Made by a program: the position numbers and the translations under genes
The notes under the pieces: generated by a model
What the model saw: the letters and a program-made list of their open reading frames with translations, nothing else
What the model was told of the DNA's origin: nothing
Databases searched by the model: none
From: Lachnospiraceae bacterium MA2020
Lineage (GTDB): Bacteria > Bacillota > Clostridia > Lachnospirales > Lachnospiraceae
Length of the DNA stretch: 64,000 nt
Assembly: GCA_000746015.1 (NCBI GenBank)
Contig: KN050797.1
Span: forward strand, 178,675 to 242,674
Direction: 5' to 3'
Part shown: in pieces, positions 1 through 6,424 of the stretch
How the letters are laid out: every line of letters starts with the position of its first letter
How positions within the stretch are numbered: the first letter of the stretch is position 1

Positions 1-1
1 T

Positions 2-409
2 AAGGATAAATTAAATATAAAGGCAGAGTCGGGGAATGATCTTATCACTTCGCTCAGCGGAGGAAATCAGCAGAAGGTATTTATTGCAAGATGGCTCAAT
101 ACCAATTCTGACATACTTCTCTTTGACAATCCGACACAGGGAATCGATGTAGGAGCAAAAGAGGAGATTTATAGGCTCATCCTCCGTCTGGCTGAAGAGG
201 GCAAGACTATACTTGTAAATACACTCGAGATACCTGAGCTTCAGCAGGTAGCAGACTCATGCATGATTTTTTACAATGGAGAGATTATAAAAGTGCTTTC
301 TCACGATGAGATAGAAGAACATCGCGTAATGATGTATTCGACCAATTCTGTAGGAGCACAGGAAGGAAACACCAATGGAAACAGCGATGAAGATGAAAAA
401 GGAAAATAA
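2..409 (+). CDS. Sugar ABC transporter ATP-binding protein, C-terminal part (partial)
   Basis: This is the end of an RbsA/MglA-type ATPase that powers uptake of a monosaccharide or related solute; the start lies outside the window. The reading frame shows the ABC signature LSGGNQQK, then a Walker B stretch ILLFDNPTQGIDVGAK and the switch region, so what remains is the second nucleotide-binding domain. LSGGNQQK and the GIDVGAK sequence are characteristic of the double-domain ATPases of the CUT2 sugar family. The usual catalytic glutamate after the Walker B aspartate (DEPT) is replaced by asparagine (DNPT), so this second site may be weak or inactive. The last 35 bases overlap the predicted start of the permease gene that follows, which fits translational coupling. 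Confidence 0.9.
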   Translation, partial: KDKLNIKAESGNDLITSLSGGNQQKVFIARWLNTNSDILLFDNPTQGIDVGAKEEIYRLILRLAEEGKTILVNTLEIPELQQVADSCMIFYNGEIIKVLSHDEIEEHRVMMYSTNSVGAQEGNTNGNSDEDEKGK

Positions 410-1403
410 TATGATCGGGAAGATCTGGAAGGGATACAGCTTCATATTTGTATTTTTTATAATATTCTTAGTATATGCGCTTTCAAGCAGCACGATGACC
501 TGGAGCGCTACGATGAACATATTGAGACATTCAGCAGTTATCGGTATCATTTCACTTGGAATGGGACTTGTGTGCCTTACGGGTGAGATCGATCTGTCAG
601 CAGGTTCAACACTTGCGCTTGTGAGCGGCTTTTCTGTAATTGTATTTAATGCTACAAGTGGAAATATAGTGCTGACAGCACTTTTTGCAATTGTTTTTGG
701 CGCAATTCTTGGACTTGTAAACGGAGCGTTGGTCGGCGTAGTAAAGATGCCTTCCTTCATAGTTACACTTGCAACGATGCTTATCTACCGTTCGTTTTCA
801 CAGTACTTCTGCCAGCATATGCAAAAGGCACTTATAGGTGGTGGTAGCTCAGTTTACAGGATGTCTAATTCGTTTGATGGCTATCAGGTAATGTACAGCC
901 TTGGTAATAACAAACTTGCAACTATTCCTATCGTTGGAATTTTGCTTATATTATTTACAGCTGTATTTGTTTATATTACAGAGGATACAAAGTTTGGTAA
1001 AAAAGTATATGCGATCGGCTCAAGTGAGAAGGGCGCATTCATGACAGGTATCAATGTACGCCTTATGAAGATGATGGTTTTTGTGATAATGGGAATCATG
1101 GTAGGTATCGCTTCATATCTTTGGATATGCATGAATGCTTCATCTGATCCGGCTACCACCGGTTCAAGCTATGAGATGTATGCAATCGCAGCTGTTGTAC
1201 TTGGCGGAGTTGCAATGAGCGGCGGCAGAGGTAAGATGCTCGGAGTACTTTTCGGTTCACTTTCATATACCGTTATAGACAAGATCATTATTGCACTTAA
1301 GATGGATTCACTTATTAACAATGCGATAAAGGGAATCATCCTGATAATTGTAATTCTTATCCAGGTAGCAGGCCCCGAGATCAAGGAGAAGATAAAAAGG
1401 TGA
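375..1403 (+). CDS. Sugar ABC transporter permease (RbsC family)
   Basis: The protein is about 342 residues with 8 to 10 hydrophobic segments and matches the RbsC/AraH/MglC-type permeases that form the membrane channel of CUT2 sugar importers. A family-typical segment GLVCLTGEIDLSAGS sits near residues 65-80, and the C-terminal half has the AAVVLGGVAMSGGRGKMLG region. Two starts are possible: ATG at 375 behind AGGAAGGA, or ATG at 411 behind AAGGA immediately after the ATPase stop codon. The later start would give 330 residues and no large overlap. It is transcribed with the ATPase upstream and the dehydrogenase downstream, whose start overlaps its stop. No substrate-binding protein is inside the window, so the substrate cannot be named. 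Confidence 0.92.
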   Translation: METAMKMKKENNMIGKIWKGYSFIFVFFIIFLVYALSSSTMTWSATMNILRHSAVIGIISLGMGLVCLTGEIDLSAGSTLALVSGFSVIVFNATSGNIVLTALFAIVFGAILGLVNGALVGVVKMPSFIVTLATMLIYRSFSQYFCQHMQKALIGGGSSVYRMSNSFDGYQVMYSLGNNKLATIPIVGILLILFTAVFVYITEDTKFGKKVYAIGSSEKGAFMTGINVRLMKMMVFVIMGIMVGIASYLWICMNASSDPATTGSSYEMYAIAAVVLGGVAMSGGRGKMLGVLFGSLSYTVIDKIIIALKMDSLINNAIKGIILIIVILIQVAGPEIKEKIKR

Positions 1404-2461
1404 GAAAACTAAAAATAGGAGTTATCGGTTGCGGTGCGATATCCGTAAGAAGGCATCTGCCTGAGTATGCAGGACGTGATGATGTCGAAATTGCAGCGCT
1501 CTATAATCGTACAAGGAGCAAGGCGGAAGAGGCTCAGAAGAAGTATGGCGGAGTCGTGTGTGACAGTGTTGAGGAACTTGTAGCCATGGATCTTGATGCT
1601 GTAAGTGTGTGTACTGCAAATGCAAGTCATGCGCATGATGCTATACTTGCGCTGCAGTCAGGAAAGCATGTTTTATGCGAAAAGCCAATGGATGTTACTT
1701 TATATAAGTGCATTGCGATGGTTGAGGAAGCAAAGAAAGCAGGCAAGCTTCTTATGATCGCCCAAAATCAGAGGTTTTCGGCAGCGCATGTAAAAGCACG
1801 CGATCTGATCAAAGCGGGTGAGATTGGAAAAATCCTGTCTTTTGAGACAAAATTCGGACATTCCGGTCCTGAAAGATGGACAGGCTCTGACGATACATGG
1901 TTCTTTAAGAAAACAGATGCGGGAATGGGAGCACTTGCAGACTTAGGGATACATAAGACAGATCTTATACATTATCTTACAGGTGAAGCCGTTACTGAGG
2001 TTTATGCGCACACGGCAACACTTGATAAGAAGTATCCGGATGGCAATCTTATAGATGTTGAGGATAATGCATGGTGCATTTACCGCTTAAATAATAACGC
2101 TACAGGTACCATGCATGTAAGCTGGACAGATTATGGACGAGAGTATAATTCCATCGTAGTTCATGGTACTGAGGGCACCATAAGATGCTATGATGACAGA
2201 GAGTACAGTCTGATACTTGAAAATATGGATGGAAAGCAGAAGTTCCTTTCAACAGAGCATATGCTTTCGAATACAGATCAGACTATAGGAACAGGTGAAA
2301 ATCATCATTCCGGCGTTATTGATGAATTTGTGGAATGCATTCAGACCGGAAAAGAGTGCAGATGCAGCGGAGAAGAAGCACTTAAGTCTATGAGAGTGAT
2401 ATTTGCGGCAATGGCATCTTCTGATATAGGTAGAATGGTAACAATACCGGAAAACAGATAA
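1400..2461 (+). CDS. GFO/IDH/MocA family NAD(P)-dependent oxidoreductase
   Basis: The 353-residue protein starts with a Rossmann nucleotide-binding motif (GVIGCGAISVRRH) and carries the family CEKPMD motif near residue 93, where the lysine helps catalysis. A DLGIHKTDLIHYL segment in the C-terminal domain supplies the conserved aspartate and histidine. Members oxidise or reduce sugars, inositols and related polyols. The GTG start overlaps the permease stop by four bases (GTGA) and has an AAGGAG site at 1384-1389. Being the last gene of a sugar uptake operon, it probably acts on the imported sugar, but the substrate is unknown. A hairpin terminator follows at 2475. Confidence 0.93.
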   Translation: MRKLKIGVIGCGAISVRRHLPEYAGRDDVEIAALYNRTRSKAEEAQKKYGGVVCDSVEELVAMDLDAVSVCTANASHAHDAILALQSGKHVLCEKPMDVTLYKCIAMVEEAKKAGKLLMIAQNQRFSAAHVKARDLIKAGEIGKILSFETKFGHSGPERWTGSDDTWFFKKTDAGMGALADLGIHKTDLIHYLTGEAVTEVYAHTATLDKKYPDGNLIDVEDNAWCIYRLNNNATGTMHVSWTDYGREYNSIVVHGTEGTIRCYDDREYSLILENMDGKQKFLSTEHMLSNTDQTIGTGENHHSGVIDEFVECIQTGKECRCSGEEALKSMRVIFAAMASSDIGRMVTIPENR

Positions 2462-2474
2462 TAATGATAGAATA

Positions 2475-2513
2475 AACTACTTGATCATTTATTGGTCAGG
2501 TAGTTTTCTTTTT
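2475..2513 (+). terminator. Rho-independent terminator of the sugar uptake operon
   Basis: A 13-base-pair stem (left arm AACTACTTGATCA at 2475-2487, right arm TGGTCAGGTAGTT at 2493-2505, including G-T pairs) with a 5-base loop is followed by a T-rich run. Confidence 0.85.
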
Positions 2514-2514
2514 A

Positions 2515-2543
2515 TTGGAAATTTTCTGTTAATGTCGTATAAT
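2515..2543 (+). promoter_or_regulatory. Candidate promoter for the 2611 gene
   Basis: TTGGAA at 2515-2520 and a perfect TATAAT at 2538-2543 are separated by 17 bases, placing a start site near 2550, about 60 bases before the next gene. It lies directly behind the terminator. Confidence 0.6.
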
Positions 2544-2610
2544 CATAATTTGAGCGCATTTGTAACCTTTTTGTACAGATACGCACATTTTTTGGCGAGG
2601 TATATAGATA

Positions 2611-3312
2611 ATGAAGAAAGACAGCGAATGGAACAGCAGGGATACATGGAAAACACTTGACAGAAAAGGGAAGATCCAATTCTTTAAGGACTATTATCTT
2701 TGGCCGTGCGTAGGTATTGTGGTAGTGGCAGCTGTGCTTATCAATCTGATCTGGCACATGTTATTTCCGAAGCCGGGCGCTGAACTATATGTAGCGGTAT
2801 ATGATATCACACTTGATCAGACCGAAGTTGAGTCGCTTAAAGAGCAGATGGCAGCCGAGATAGGTAATGGTGTTAAGCCTGATCAGATAGTAATAGATGA
2901 TACATACAGATCCGGAAATATCAATGATGAACAAAGACTGCAGGTATTTGTGGCAAATCACAGCGTTGATGTGATAATCGCTGATGACGAAAGGACAGCT
3001 GAGCTTGCCGGATTTGGATATTTTGCAGATGTGAATGAGCTTCTTGATGCTGATCTTGTAAAATCGCTTGACGGTAATGGGAAGCTTCTTATGAATCCGG
3101 GATTTGACTCTGAGTATGAGGGCATTTCCATCGATGACAATGGAAACGGCAGAGGAGAGAAGCTTCCATATTCAGTAATTATCGATGACAGCAAAGAGTG
3201 GAAAGCTCTGGCAGGTGAATTTAGTTCTAATTACTGTGATTTTTCGGTAGTTGCAGGCTGTGATCATCCTGAAAATGCAAAAAGATTTTTAGAAAAATTG
3301 ATTTTGAAATAA
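2611..3312 (+). CDS. Membrane-anchored protein of unknown function
   Basis: I do not recognise this 233-residue protein. It has a charged N-terminus with tryptophans (residues 1-30), one transmembrane helix at about 32-52 (WPCVGIVVVAAVLINLIWHM) and a long acidic domain predicted to face outside. The arrangement, a cytosolic tail followed by one helix and an extracytoplasmic domain rich in DD and NGNG stretches, suggests a sensor or an envelope assembly factor rather than an enzyme. The C-terminal half has features reminiscent of solute-binding folds (NHSVDVIIADDERT, ENAKRFLEKL), but this is weak. It stands alone between the sugar operon and the infC leader. Confidence 0.65.
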   Translation: MKKDSEWNSRDTWKTLDRKGKIQFFKDYYLWPCVGIVVVAAVLINLIWHMLFPKPGAELYVAVYDITLDQTEVESLKEQMAAEIGNGVKPDQIVIDDTYRSGNINDEQRLQVFVANHSVDVIIADDERTAELAGFGYFADVNELLDADLVKSLDGNGKLLMNPGFDSEYEGISIDDNGNGRGEKLPYSVIIDDSKEWKALAGEFSSNYCDFSVVAGCDHPENAKRFLEKLILK

Positions 3313-3328
3313 AAATTTAGAAAAACTA

Positions 3329-3357
3329 TTGACATGAGAGTTTAGAGGTGGTATTGT
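3329..3357 (+). promoter_or_regulatory. Promoter of infC-rpmI-rplT
   Basis: Consensus TTGACA (3329-3334), a 17-base spacer and TATTGT (3352-3357) precede a leader of roughly 165 bases in front of infC. Confidence 0.7.
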
Positions 3358-3363
3358 ATTTGA

Positions 3364-3480
3364 GTACGACAACAAAGCAGAGCTTCCACTCTCACCCTGC
3401 GGTACTTAAGCTTGCAGGCGTTAATACAAAAATGGTATTTAATGTGGACAGTATAACTTTGTGTGTACTGTCCATTTTTT
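3364..3480 (+). promoter_or_regulatory. infC leader with transcription attenuator
   Basis: The leader includes a stretch with AGAGCTTCCACTCTCACC, which I associate with leaders of IF3 operons in Clostridia, and a pairing CCTGC/GCAGG around 3400-3420. It ends in a 9-base-pair terminator hairpin (TGGACAGTA at 3445-3453, TACTGTCCA at 3466-3474) followed by six T residues at 3475-3480. A terminator inside the leader before the first gene points to control by premature termination, as known for L20/IF3 autoregulated operons in Firmicutes. Which ligand operates here is inferred. Confidence 0.7.
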
Positions 3481-3528
3481 GATGGATGCAGGATTTTTTT
3501 TGCCACAACGGCAGGGAGGTATAAGGCT

Positions 3529-4035
3529 ATTAGCGACTTATATATCAATGAACAGATCAGAGACAGAGAAGTAAGACTGATTGGAGAAGACGGCGAACAG
3601 CTTGGAGTTATGCCTATACGTGAGGCTTTGGACAGAGCTATTGAGGCTGATCTTGACCTTGTTAAGATTGCGCCAAATGCAAAGCCACCAGTTTGCAAAA
3701 TTGTAGACTATGGTAAGTATAAGTATGAGCAGGCTCGTCGCGAGAAGGATGCACGTAAAAAGCAGAGAACAATTGAAGTAAAGGAAATCAGGCTTTCACC
3801 TAATATCGATACAAATGATCTGAACACGAAAGCCAATGCAGCAAGAAAGTTCCTTTCAAAAGGTGACAGGGTTAAGGTTACATTACGTTTCAGAGGTCGT
3901 GAGATGGCACACATGAGCGCCAGCAAGCACATTCTGGACGATTTTGCGGCAAGTCTTGCGGATGTTGCAGTTATCGAGAAGCCTGCAAAGGTTGAAGGTA
4001 GAAATATGACAATCCAGCTTGCTGAGAAAAAATAA
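3529..4035 (+). CDS. infC: Translation initiation factor IF-3 (ATT start)
   Basis: IF-3 binds the 30S subunit and checks start codon and initiator tRNA. The 168-residue protein from [17 protein letters not shown] onwards covers both IF-3 domains and ends with the typical [10 protein letters not shown] tail. The open frame extends back to a GTG at 3463, but that codon lies inside the leader terminator hairpin. The correct start is ATT at 3529, with GGGAGG at 3514-3519 nine bases ahead. Non-canonical ATT starts on infC are known and let IF-3 repress its own synthesis. The gene leads an operon with rpmI (17-base gap) and rplT. Confidence 0.95.
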   Translation: MSDLYINEQIRDREVRLIGEDGEQLGVMPIREALDRAIEADLDLVKIAPNAKPPVCKIVDYGKYKYEQARREKDARKKQRTIEVKEIRLSPNIDTNDLNTKANAARKFLSKGDRVKVTLRFRGREMAHMSASKHILDDFAASLADVAVIEKPAKVEGRNMTIQLAEKK

Positions 4036-4052
4036 CAGGAGGATTTTTAATC

Positions 4053-4250
4053 ATGCCAAAGATGAAGACTAACAGGTCAGCAGCAAAACGTTTTAAGGTT
4101 ACAGGAACAGGAAAGCTCAAGAGATTTAAGGCTTATAAGCGTCATATCCTTACAAAGAAGTCTGCAAAGACTAAGAGAAATCTTAGACATGCAGCAATGA
4201 CAGATTCTACAAACGTAAAGACAATGAAGAAGATCATGCCTTATCTTTGA
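4053..4250 (+). CDS. rpmI: 50S ribosomal protein L35
   Basis: The product is a 65-residue, lysine- and arginine-rich protein beginning [20 protein letters not shown] and containing [19 protein letters not shown], which identifies L35. The length is normal for the family. A strong AGGAGG at 4037-4042 precedes the ATG. It sits between infC and rplT in the universal order and is presumably controlled by the same leader. Confidence 0.98.
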   Translation: MPKMKTNRSAAKRFKVTGTGKLKRFKAYKRHILTKKSAKTKRNLRHAAMTDSTNVKTMKKIMPYL

Positions 4251-4283
4251 TTTAAGGTTTACGACGTAAGGAGGAAATAGACA

Positions 4284-4637
4284 ATGGCAAGAATTAAGGG
4301 CGGAATGGCCGCAAAGAAGAAGCACAATAGAGTACTTAAGCTCGCTAAGGGTTATAGAGGAGCAAGATCAAAGCAGTACAGAGTTGCTAAGCAGTCTGTA
4401 ATGCGTGCACTTACTTCATCATTCGCAGGACGTAAGCAGAAGAAGAGAGATTTCAGATCACTCTGGATCACTCGTATCAACGCTGCAGCTCGTGCTAATG
4501 GTCTTACATACAGCACACTTATGCACGGTCTTAAGGTTGCTGGTATCGACATCAACAGAAAGATGCTTGCTGAGATGGCTGTTAACGATGCAGCTGGATT
4601 TGCAACACTTGCTGAGCTTGCAAAAGCTAACGCATAA
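4284..4637 (+). CDS. rplT: 50S ribosomal protein L20
   Basis: The 117-residue product is L20, recognised from [20 protein letters not shown], the [17 protein letters not shown] region and the [17 protein letters not shown] segment. L20 is needed early in 50S assembly and in many Firmicutes represses this operon by binding its leader RNA. An AAGGAGG site precedes the ATG. The gene ends only three bases before the -35 box of the tRNA promoter, so any terminator for this operon must overlap the tRNA leader (see the hairpin at 4671). Confidence 0.98.
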   Translation: MARIKGGMAAKKKHNRVLKLAKGYRGARSKQYRVAKQSVMRALTSSFAGRKQKKRDFRSLWITRINAAARANGLTYSTLMHGLKVAGIDINRKMLAEMAVNDAAGFATLAELAKANA

Positions 4638-4640
4638 GTA

Positions 4641-4669
4641 TTGACAAAAATACAATTTATGCATATAAT
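4641..4669 (+). promoter_or_regulatory. Perfect consensus promoter of tRNA-Leu
   Basis: TTGACA at 4641-4646 and TATAAT at 4664-4669 with a 17-base spacer match the sigma-A consensus exactly. The expected start site is near 4676. Confidence 0.9.
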
Positions 4670-4670
4670 G

Positions 4671-4698
4671 TTATCTGTTGCGGCAACGCAACAGATAA
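4671..4698 (+). other. Perfect 12-bp hairpin with GCAA tetraloop at the tRNA start site
   Basis: Left arm TTATCTGTTGCG (4671-4682), loop GCAA (4683-4686) and right arm CGCAACAGATAA (4687-4698) pair without mismatch. It follows rplT by 33 bases and could be the operon's terminator, although only TTTAAT follows, or a leader structure removed from the pre-tRNA. It begins one base after the -10 box of the tRNA promoter. Confidence 0.75.
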
Positions 4699-4704
4699 TT
4701 TAAT

Positions 4705-4788
4705 GCAGGAGTGGCGGAATTGGCAGACGCGCAGGCTTCAGGTGCCTGTGGTAGCAATATCGTGTGGGTTCAAGTCCCATCTCCTGCA
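4705..4788 (+). tRNA. tRNA-Leu (CAG anticodon)
   Basis: The 84-base gene folds as a class II tRNA: acceptor arms GCAGGAG (4705-4711) and CTCCTGC (4781-4787), discriminator A at 4788, anticodon stem CAGGC/GCCTG with loop TTCAGGT (4737-4743), giving anticodon CAG for CUG codons, a long variable arm and a GGTTCAAGTCC T-arm region. The 3' CCA is not encoded, so it must be added by the CCA enzyme. Confidence 0.95.
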
Positions 4789-4791
4789 CGC

Positions 4792-4836
4792 TAAAATAAA
4801 AGATACACTAGCATTGCTAGTGTATCTTTTATTTTA
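4792..4836 (+). terminator. Terminator after tRNA-Leu
   Basis: A near-perfect palindrome of two 22-base arms (4792-4813 and 4815-4836) flanks a single central base. The right arm ends in TCTTTTATTTTA, which would serve as a terminator. Its symmetry makes it usable from both strands. Confidence 0.85.
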
Positions 4837-4839
4837 GGA

Positions 4840-5021
4840 GCAGAGCTCCGGTCGGCGCTGCTAGAAGTACAGAAATCTTTGATTTCGTTGTACTTCTGTA
4901 CACAGAGTGAAGACCGGTGTCCACTGGACACCGTGCGCCCCATCTCCTGCATTATTGGCAATGCGCTCCGGTCGGCTCAGGGCCGATGTCCACTGGATAT
5001 CGTGCGCCCTATTTCATGCAT
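4840..5021 (+). repeat. Degenerate tandem repeat carrying copies of the tRNA-Leu 3' end
   Basis: Two copies of GCTCCGGTCGGC (4845-4856 and 4965-4976) are each followed by a dyad around TGTCCACTGGA (4918-4928 and 4987-4997), then GTGCGCCC and a stretch ending in TGCAT (4933-4952 and 5002-5021). In the first copy CCCATCTCCTGCA (4939-4951) is identical to the tRNA-Leu 3' end at 4776-4788; the second is a decayed version. The first copy also holds about 50 extra bases with a hairpin whose arms are AGAAGTACA and TGTACTTCT (about 4863-4896). No protein is expected here. The rest of the gene-free stretch up to 5123 holds only a small hairpin (5027-5048) and a candidate promoter. Confidence 0.75.
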
Positions 5022-5046
5022 AAAAAAATACATTGGCAGAAATGTA

Positions 5047-5075
5047 TTGAAAAATGAATTGATATGTGTTAGAGT
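5047..5075 (+). promoter_or_regulatory. Candidate promoter for the 5124 gene
   Basis: TTGAAA (5047-5052), a 17-base spacer and TAGAGT (5070-5075) lie about 50 bases before the gene start. Confidence 0.45.
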
Positions 5076-5123
5076 AATTTCTTGTGAGATGAAAACAAAC
5101 AGGTGTTTTGTAAATAGGAGTAT

Positions 5124-5534
5124 ATGATGTTAAAAGTTCCAAAGTTAAGCGGAAATTTTGTTTGTGGACCATGTAATGATGGGTCAGCGAGATATATTGT
5201 TGAGGAGCGTAGGATTTCTTACCTGCTTCCTCGTAAGGAAAATACTGTTACTATTAATGGTCTGTTTGCACACTGTGAGAAGTGCGGCAAGTATGCGCGT
5301 ATAGCTGATATAGAAGAGTATAATGCAGCTCTTGCAGCAGAAGCTTATGAGAATCCTGCATTAAATCTTAGTATTGAAGCAGAAGCTGAGCAGAATGATG
5401 ATGTAGCGGTTGCTGAAGCAGTTAATGCTCCGGAAGCAGATATTGAGATTGGAGATATCAGTCTTACGACAACATCTGATACATTTGTTGAGGACGCTGA
5501 CGGACAGCTTGAGCTTAGCAGTTTCATAATCTAA
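5124..5534 (+). CDS. Small cysteine-motif protein of unknown function
   Basis: I do not recognise this 136-residue protein. It has CGPC near residues 14-17 and CEKC near 51-54, two CxxC pairs that probably bind zinc, in an N-terminal half of about 65 residues. The C-terminal half is very acidic and alanine-rich (EAEAEQNDDVAVAEAV and similar) and probably disordered. There is no signal peptide. A TAGGAG site lies 5 to 10 bases upstream; ATG at 5127 is an equally good start. A terminator follows directly, so it is a single-gene unit. Confidence 0.7.
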   Translation: MMLKVPKLSGNFVCGPCNDGSARYIVEERRISYLLPRKENTVTINGLFAHCEKCGKYARIADIEEYNAALAAEAYENPALNLSIEAEAEQNDDVAVAEAVNAPEADIEIGDISLTTTSDTFVEDADGQLELSSFII

Positions 5535-5546
5535 TTATTGTAAAAG

Positions 5547-5592
5547 AAAGCCGATATGATGTATAGTTAATATACGTTATGTCGGCTTTTTT
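5547..5592 (+). terminator. Rho-independent terminator
   Basis: AAAGCCGATAT (from 5547) pairs with ATGTCGGCTTT, followed by a run of T residues. It closes the 5124 gene. Confidence 0.85.
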
Positions 5593-5644
5593 GACTATAT
5601 AGGATATTTATGCGCAAAGAGCCACGAAGTCAGAGGAGGGAAAG

Positions 5645-5860
5645 ATGAGGAAGAAGAAAAAGTATGCCTGCGCCTGCTGCGGCAATAAGGTATTTAATAA
5701 GCCACCTGAGAATTACGAGATATGCCCGGTGTGTGGTTGGGAAAAGGATCCTGTGCAGGAAGCAGAGCCTGATTTTGCAGGTGGAGCCAATAAGCTGTCT
5801 TTGAACGAGACAAGGAAAAACTATATTGAGATGGAGATAAATAATGAGCAGGAAGAGTAA
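5645..5860 (+). CDS. Cysteine-rich CPCC family protein
   Basis: The 71-residue protein has two cysteine clusters, CACCG at about residues 9-13 and CPVCGW at about 27-32, followed by DPVQEAEPDFAGGANKLSLN and ARKNY-like sequence. This layout is that of the small Cys_rich_CPCC domain proteins, which are thought to bind zinc and have no established function. Here the first cluster reads CACC rather than the usual CPCC. GAGGAGGGAAAG precedes the ATG. The stop overlaps the next gene's start by 17 bases, so the two are translated as a pair. Confidence 0.85.
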   Translation: MRKKKKYACACCGNKVFNKPPENYEICPVCGWEKDPVQEAEPDFAGGANKLSLNETRKNYIEMEINNEQEE

Positions 5861-6407
5861 AAGTGAAAATAATATTCGTAAAGCTGCGGGAGCGATAATT
5901 ACAGCGGCAGTATTGCTTTTTGGCGGAAGTCAGGCATTGCCGGCATTGCAGCATTCCGGGACGCCTGATAAGACTTATACGACAGAAGCGGCGACGGAAA
6001 TAAGTGATGAATATGCGTCTGATGGATCAACTGAAACTGGCATTACTTATACGTCGGATGAATCATCGGAAGTAAATGATGAATATTCGACAGAAACAGC
6101 ATCGAATGTTAAAAAAGTAAATAATGATGCAATCCAGACGGGACTTAGATTCAGAAACAAAAAGCTCTTAAATCAGCATTATGAAAAGCATGGCATAGAG
6201 ATGGGTTTTTCTTCGGCAAAAGCTTATGAAAATGCGGCATCAGAGGTTCCGGCCAGTGAAGAGGCGCTGCACAAAACAGAAAAAGAAGATGGTGATGATG
6301 TGTATTATATTGAGGAAACCAATGAATTTGTTGTTGTTTCTACAGATGGATATATCAGAACCTATTTTAATCCAAACAGCGGCATCAAATACTTCAATAA
6401 ACAGTGA
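5844..6407 (+). CDS. Exported protein with a toxin-like C-terminal domain
   Basis: This 187-residue protein has a basic N-terminus and a hydrophobic segment at about residues 13-33, consistent with a signal peptide or membrane anchor. A Ser/Thr/Glu-rich linker follows (about 36-92), then a compact C-terminal domain of about 85 residues. That domain reads LNQHYEKHGIEMGFSSAKAY, then HKTEKEDGDDVYY, then VVVSTDGYIRTYFNP. I recall similar domains at the ends of polymorphic toxins and as stand-alone hypothetical proteins in Lachnospiraceae; the assignment is from memory and needs a profile search. It overlaps the CPCC gene by 17 bases and precedes the AlaX gene by 17. Confidence 0.6.
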   Translation: MSRKSKSENNIRKAAGAIITAAVLLFGGSQALPALQHSGTPDKTYTTEAATEISDEYASDGSTETGITYTSDESSEVNDEYSTETASNVKKVNNDAIQTGLRFRNKKLLNQHYEKHGIEMGFSSAKAYENAASEVPASEEALHKTEKEDGDDVYYIEETNEFVVVSTDGYIRTYFNPNSGIKYFNKQ

Positions 6408-6424
6408 GGCATTTAGGAGAGACT

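Noticed and set aside
257-760. Long open frame on the - strand opposite the sugar transporter genes
   Set aside because: It lies opposite two convincing + strand genes, has no ribosome binding site of note and no recognisable protein motif.
4879-5127. 82-residue open frame over the tRNA repeat
   Set aside because: It is made of the repeated DNA (CPLD...RPISCI twice) and a frame shadow, with no start signal. The DNA repeat explains it.
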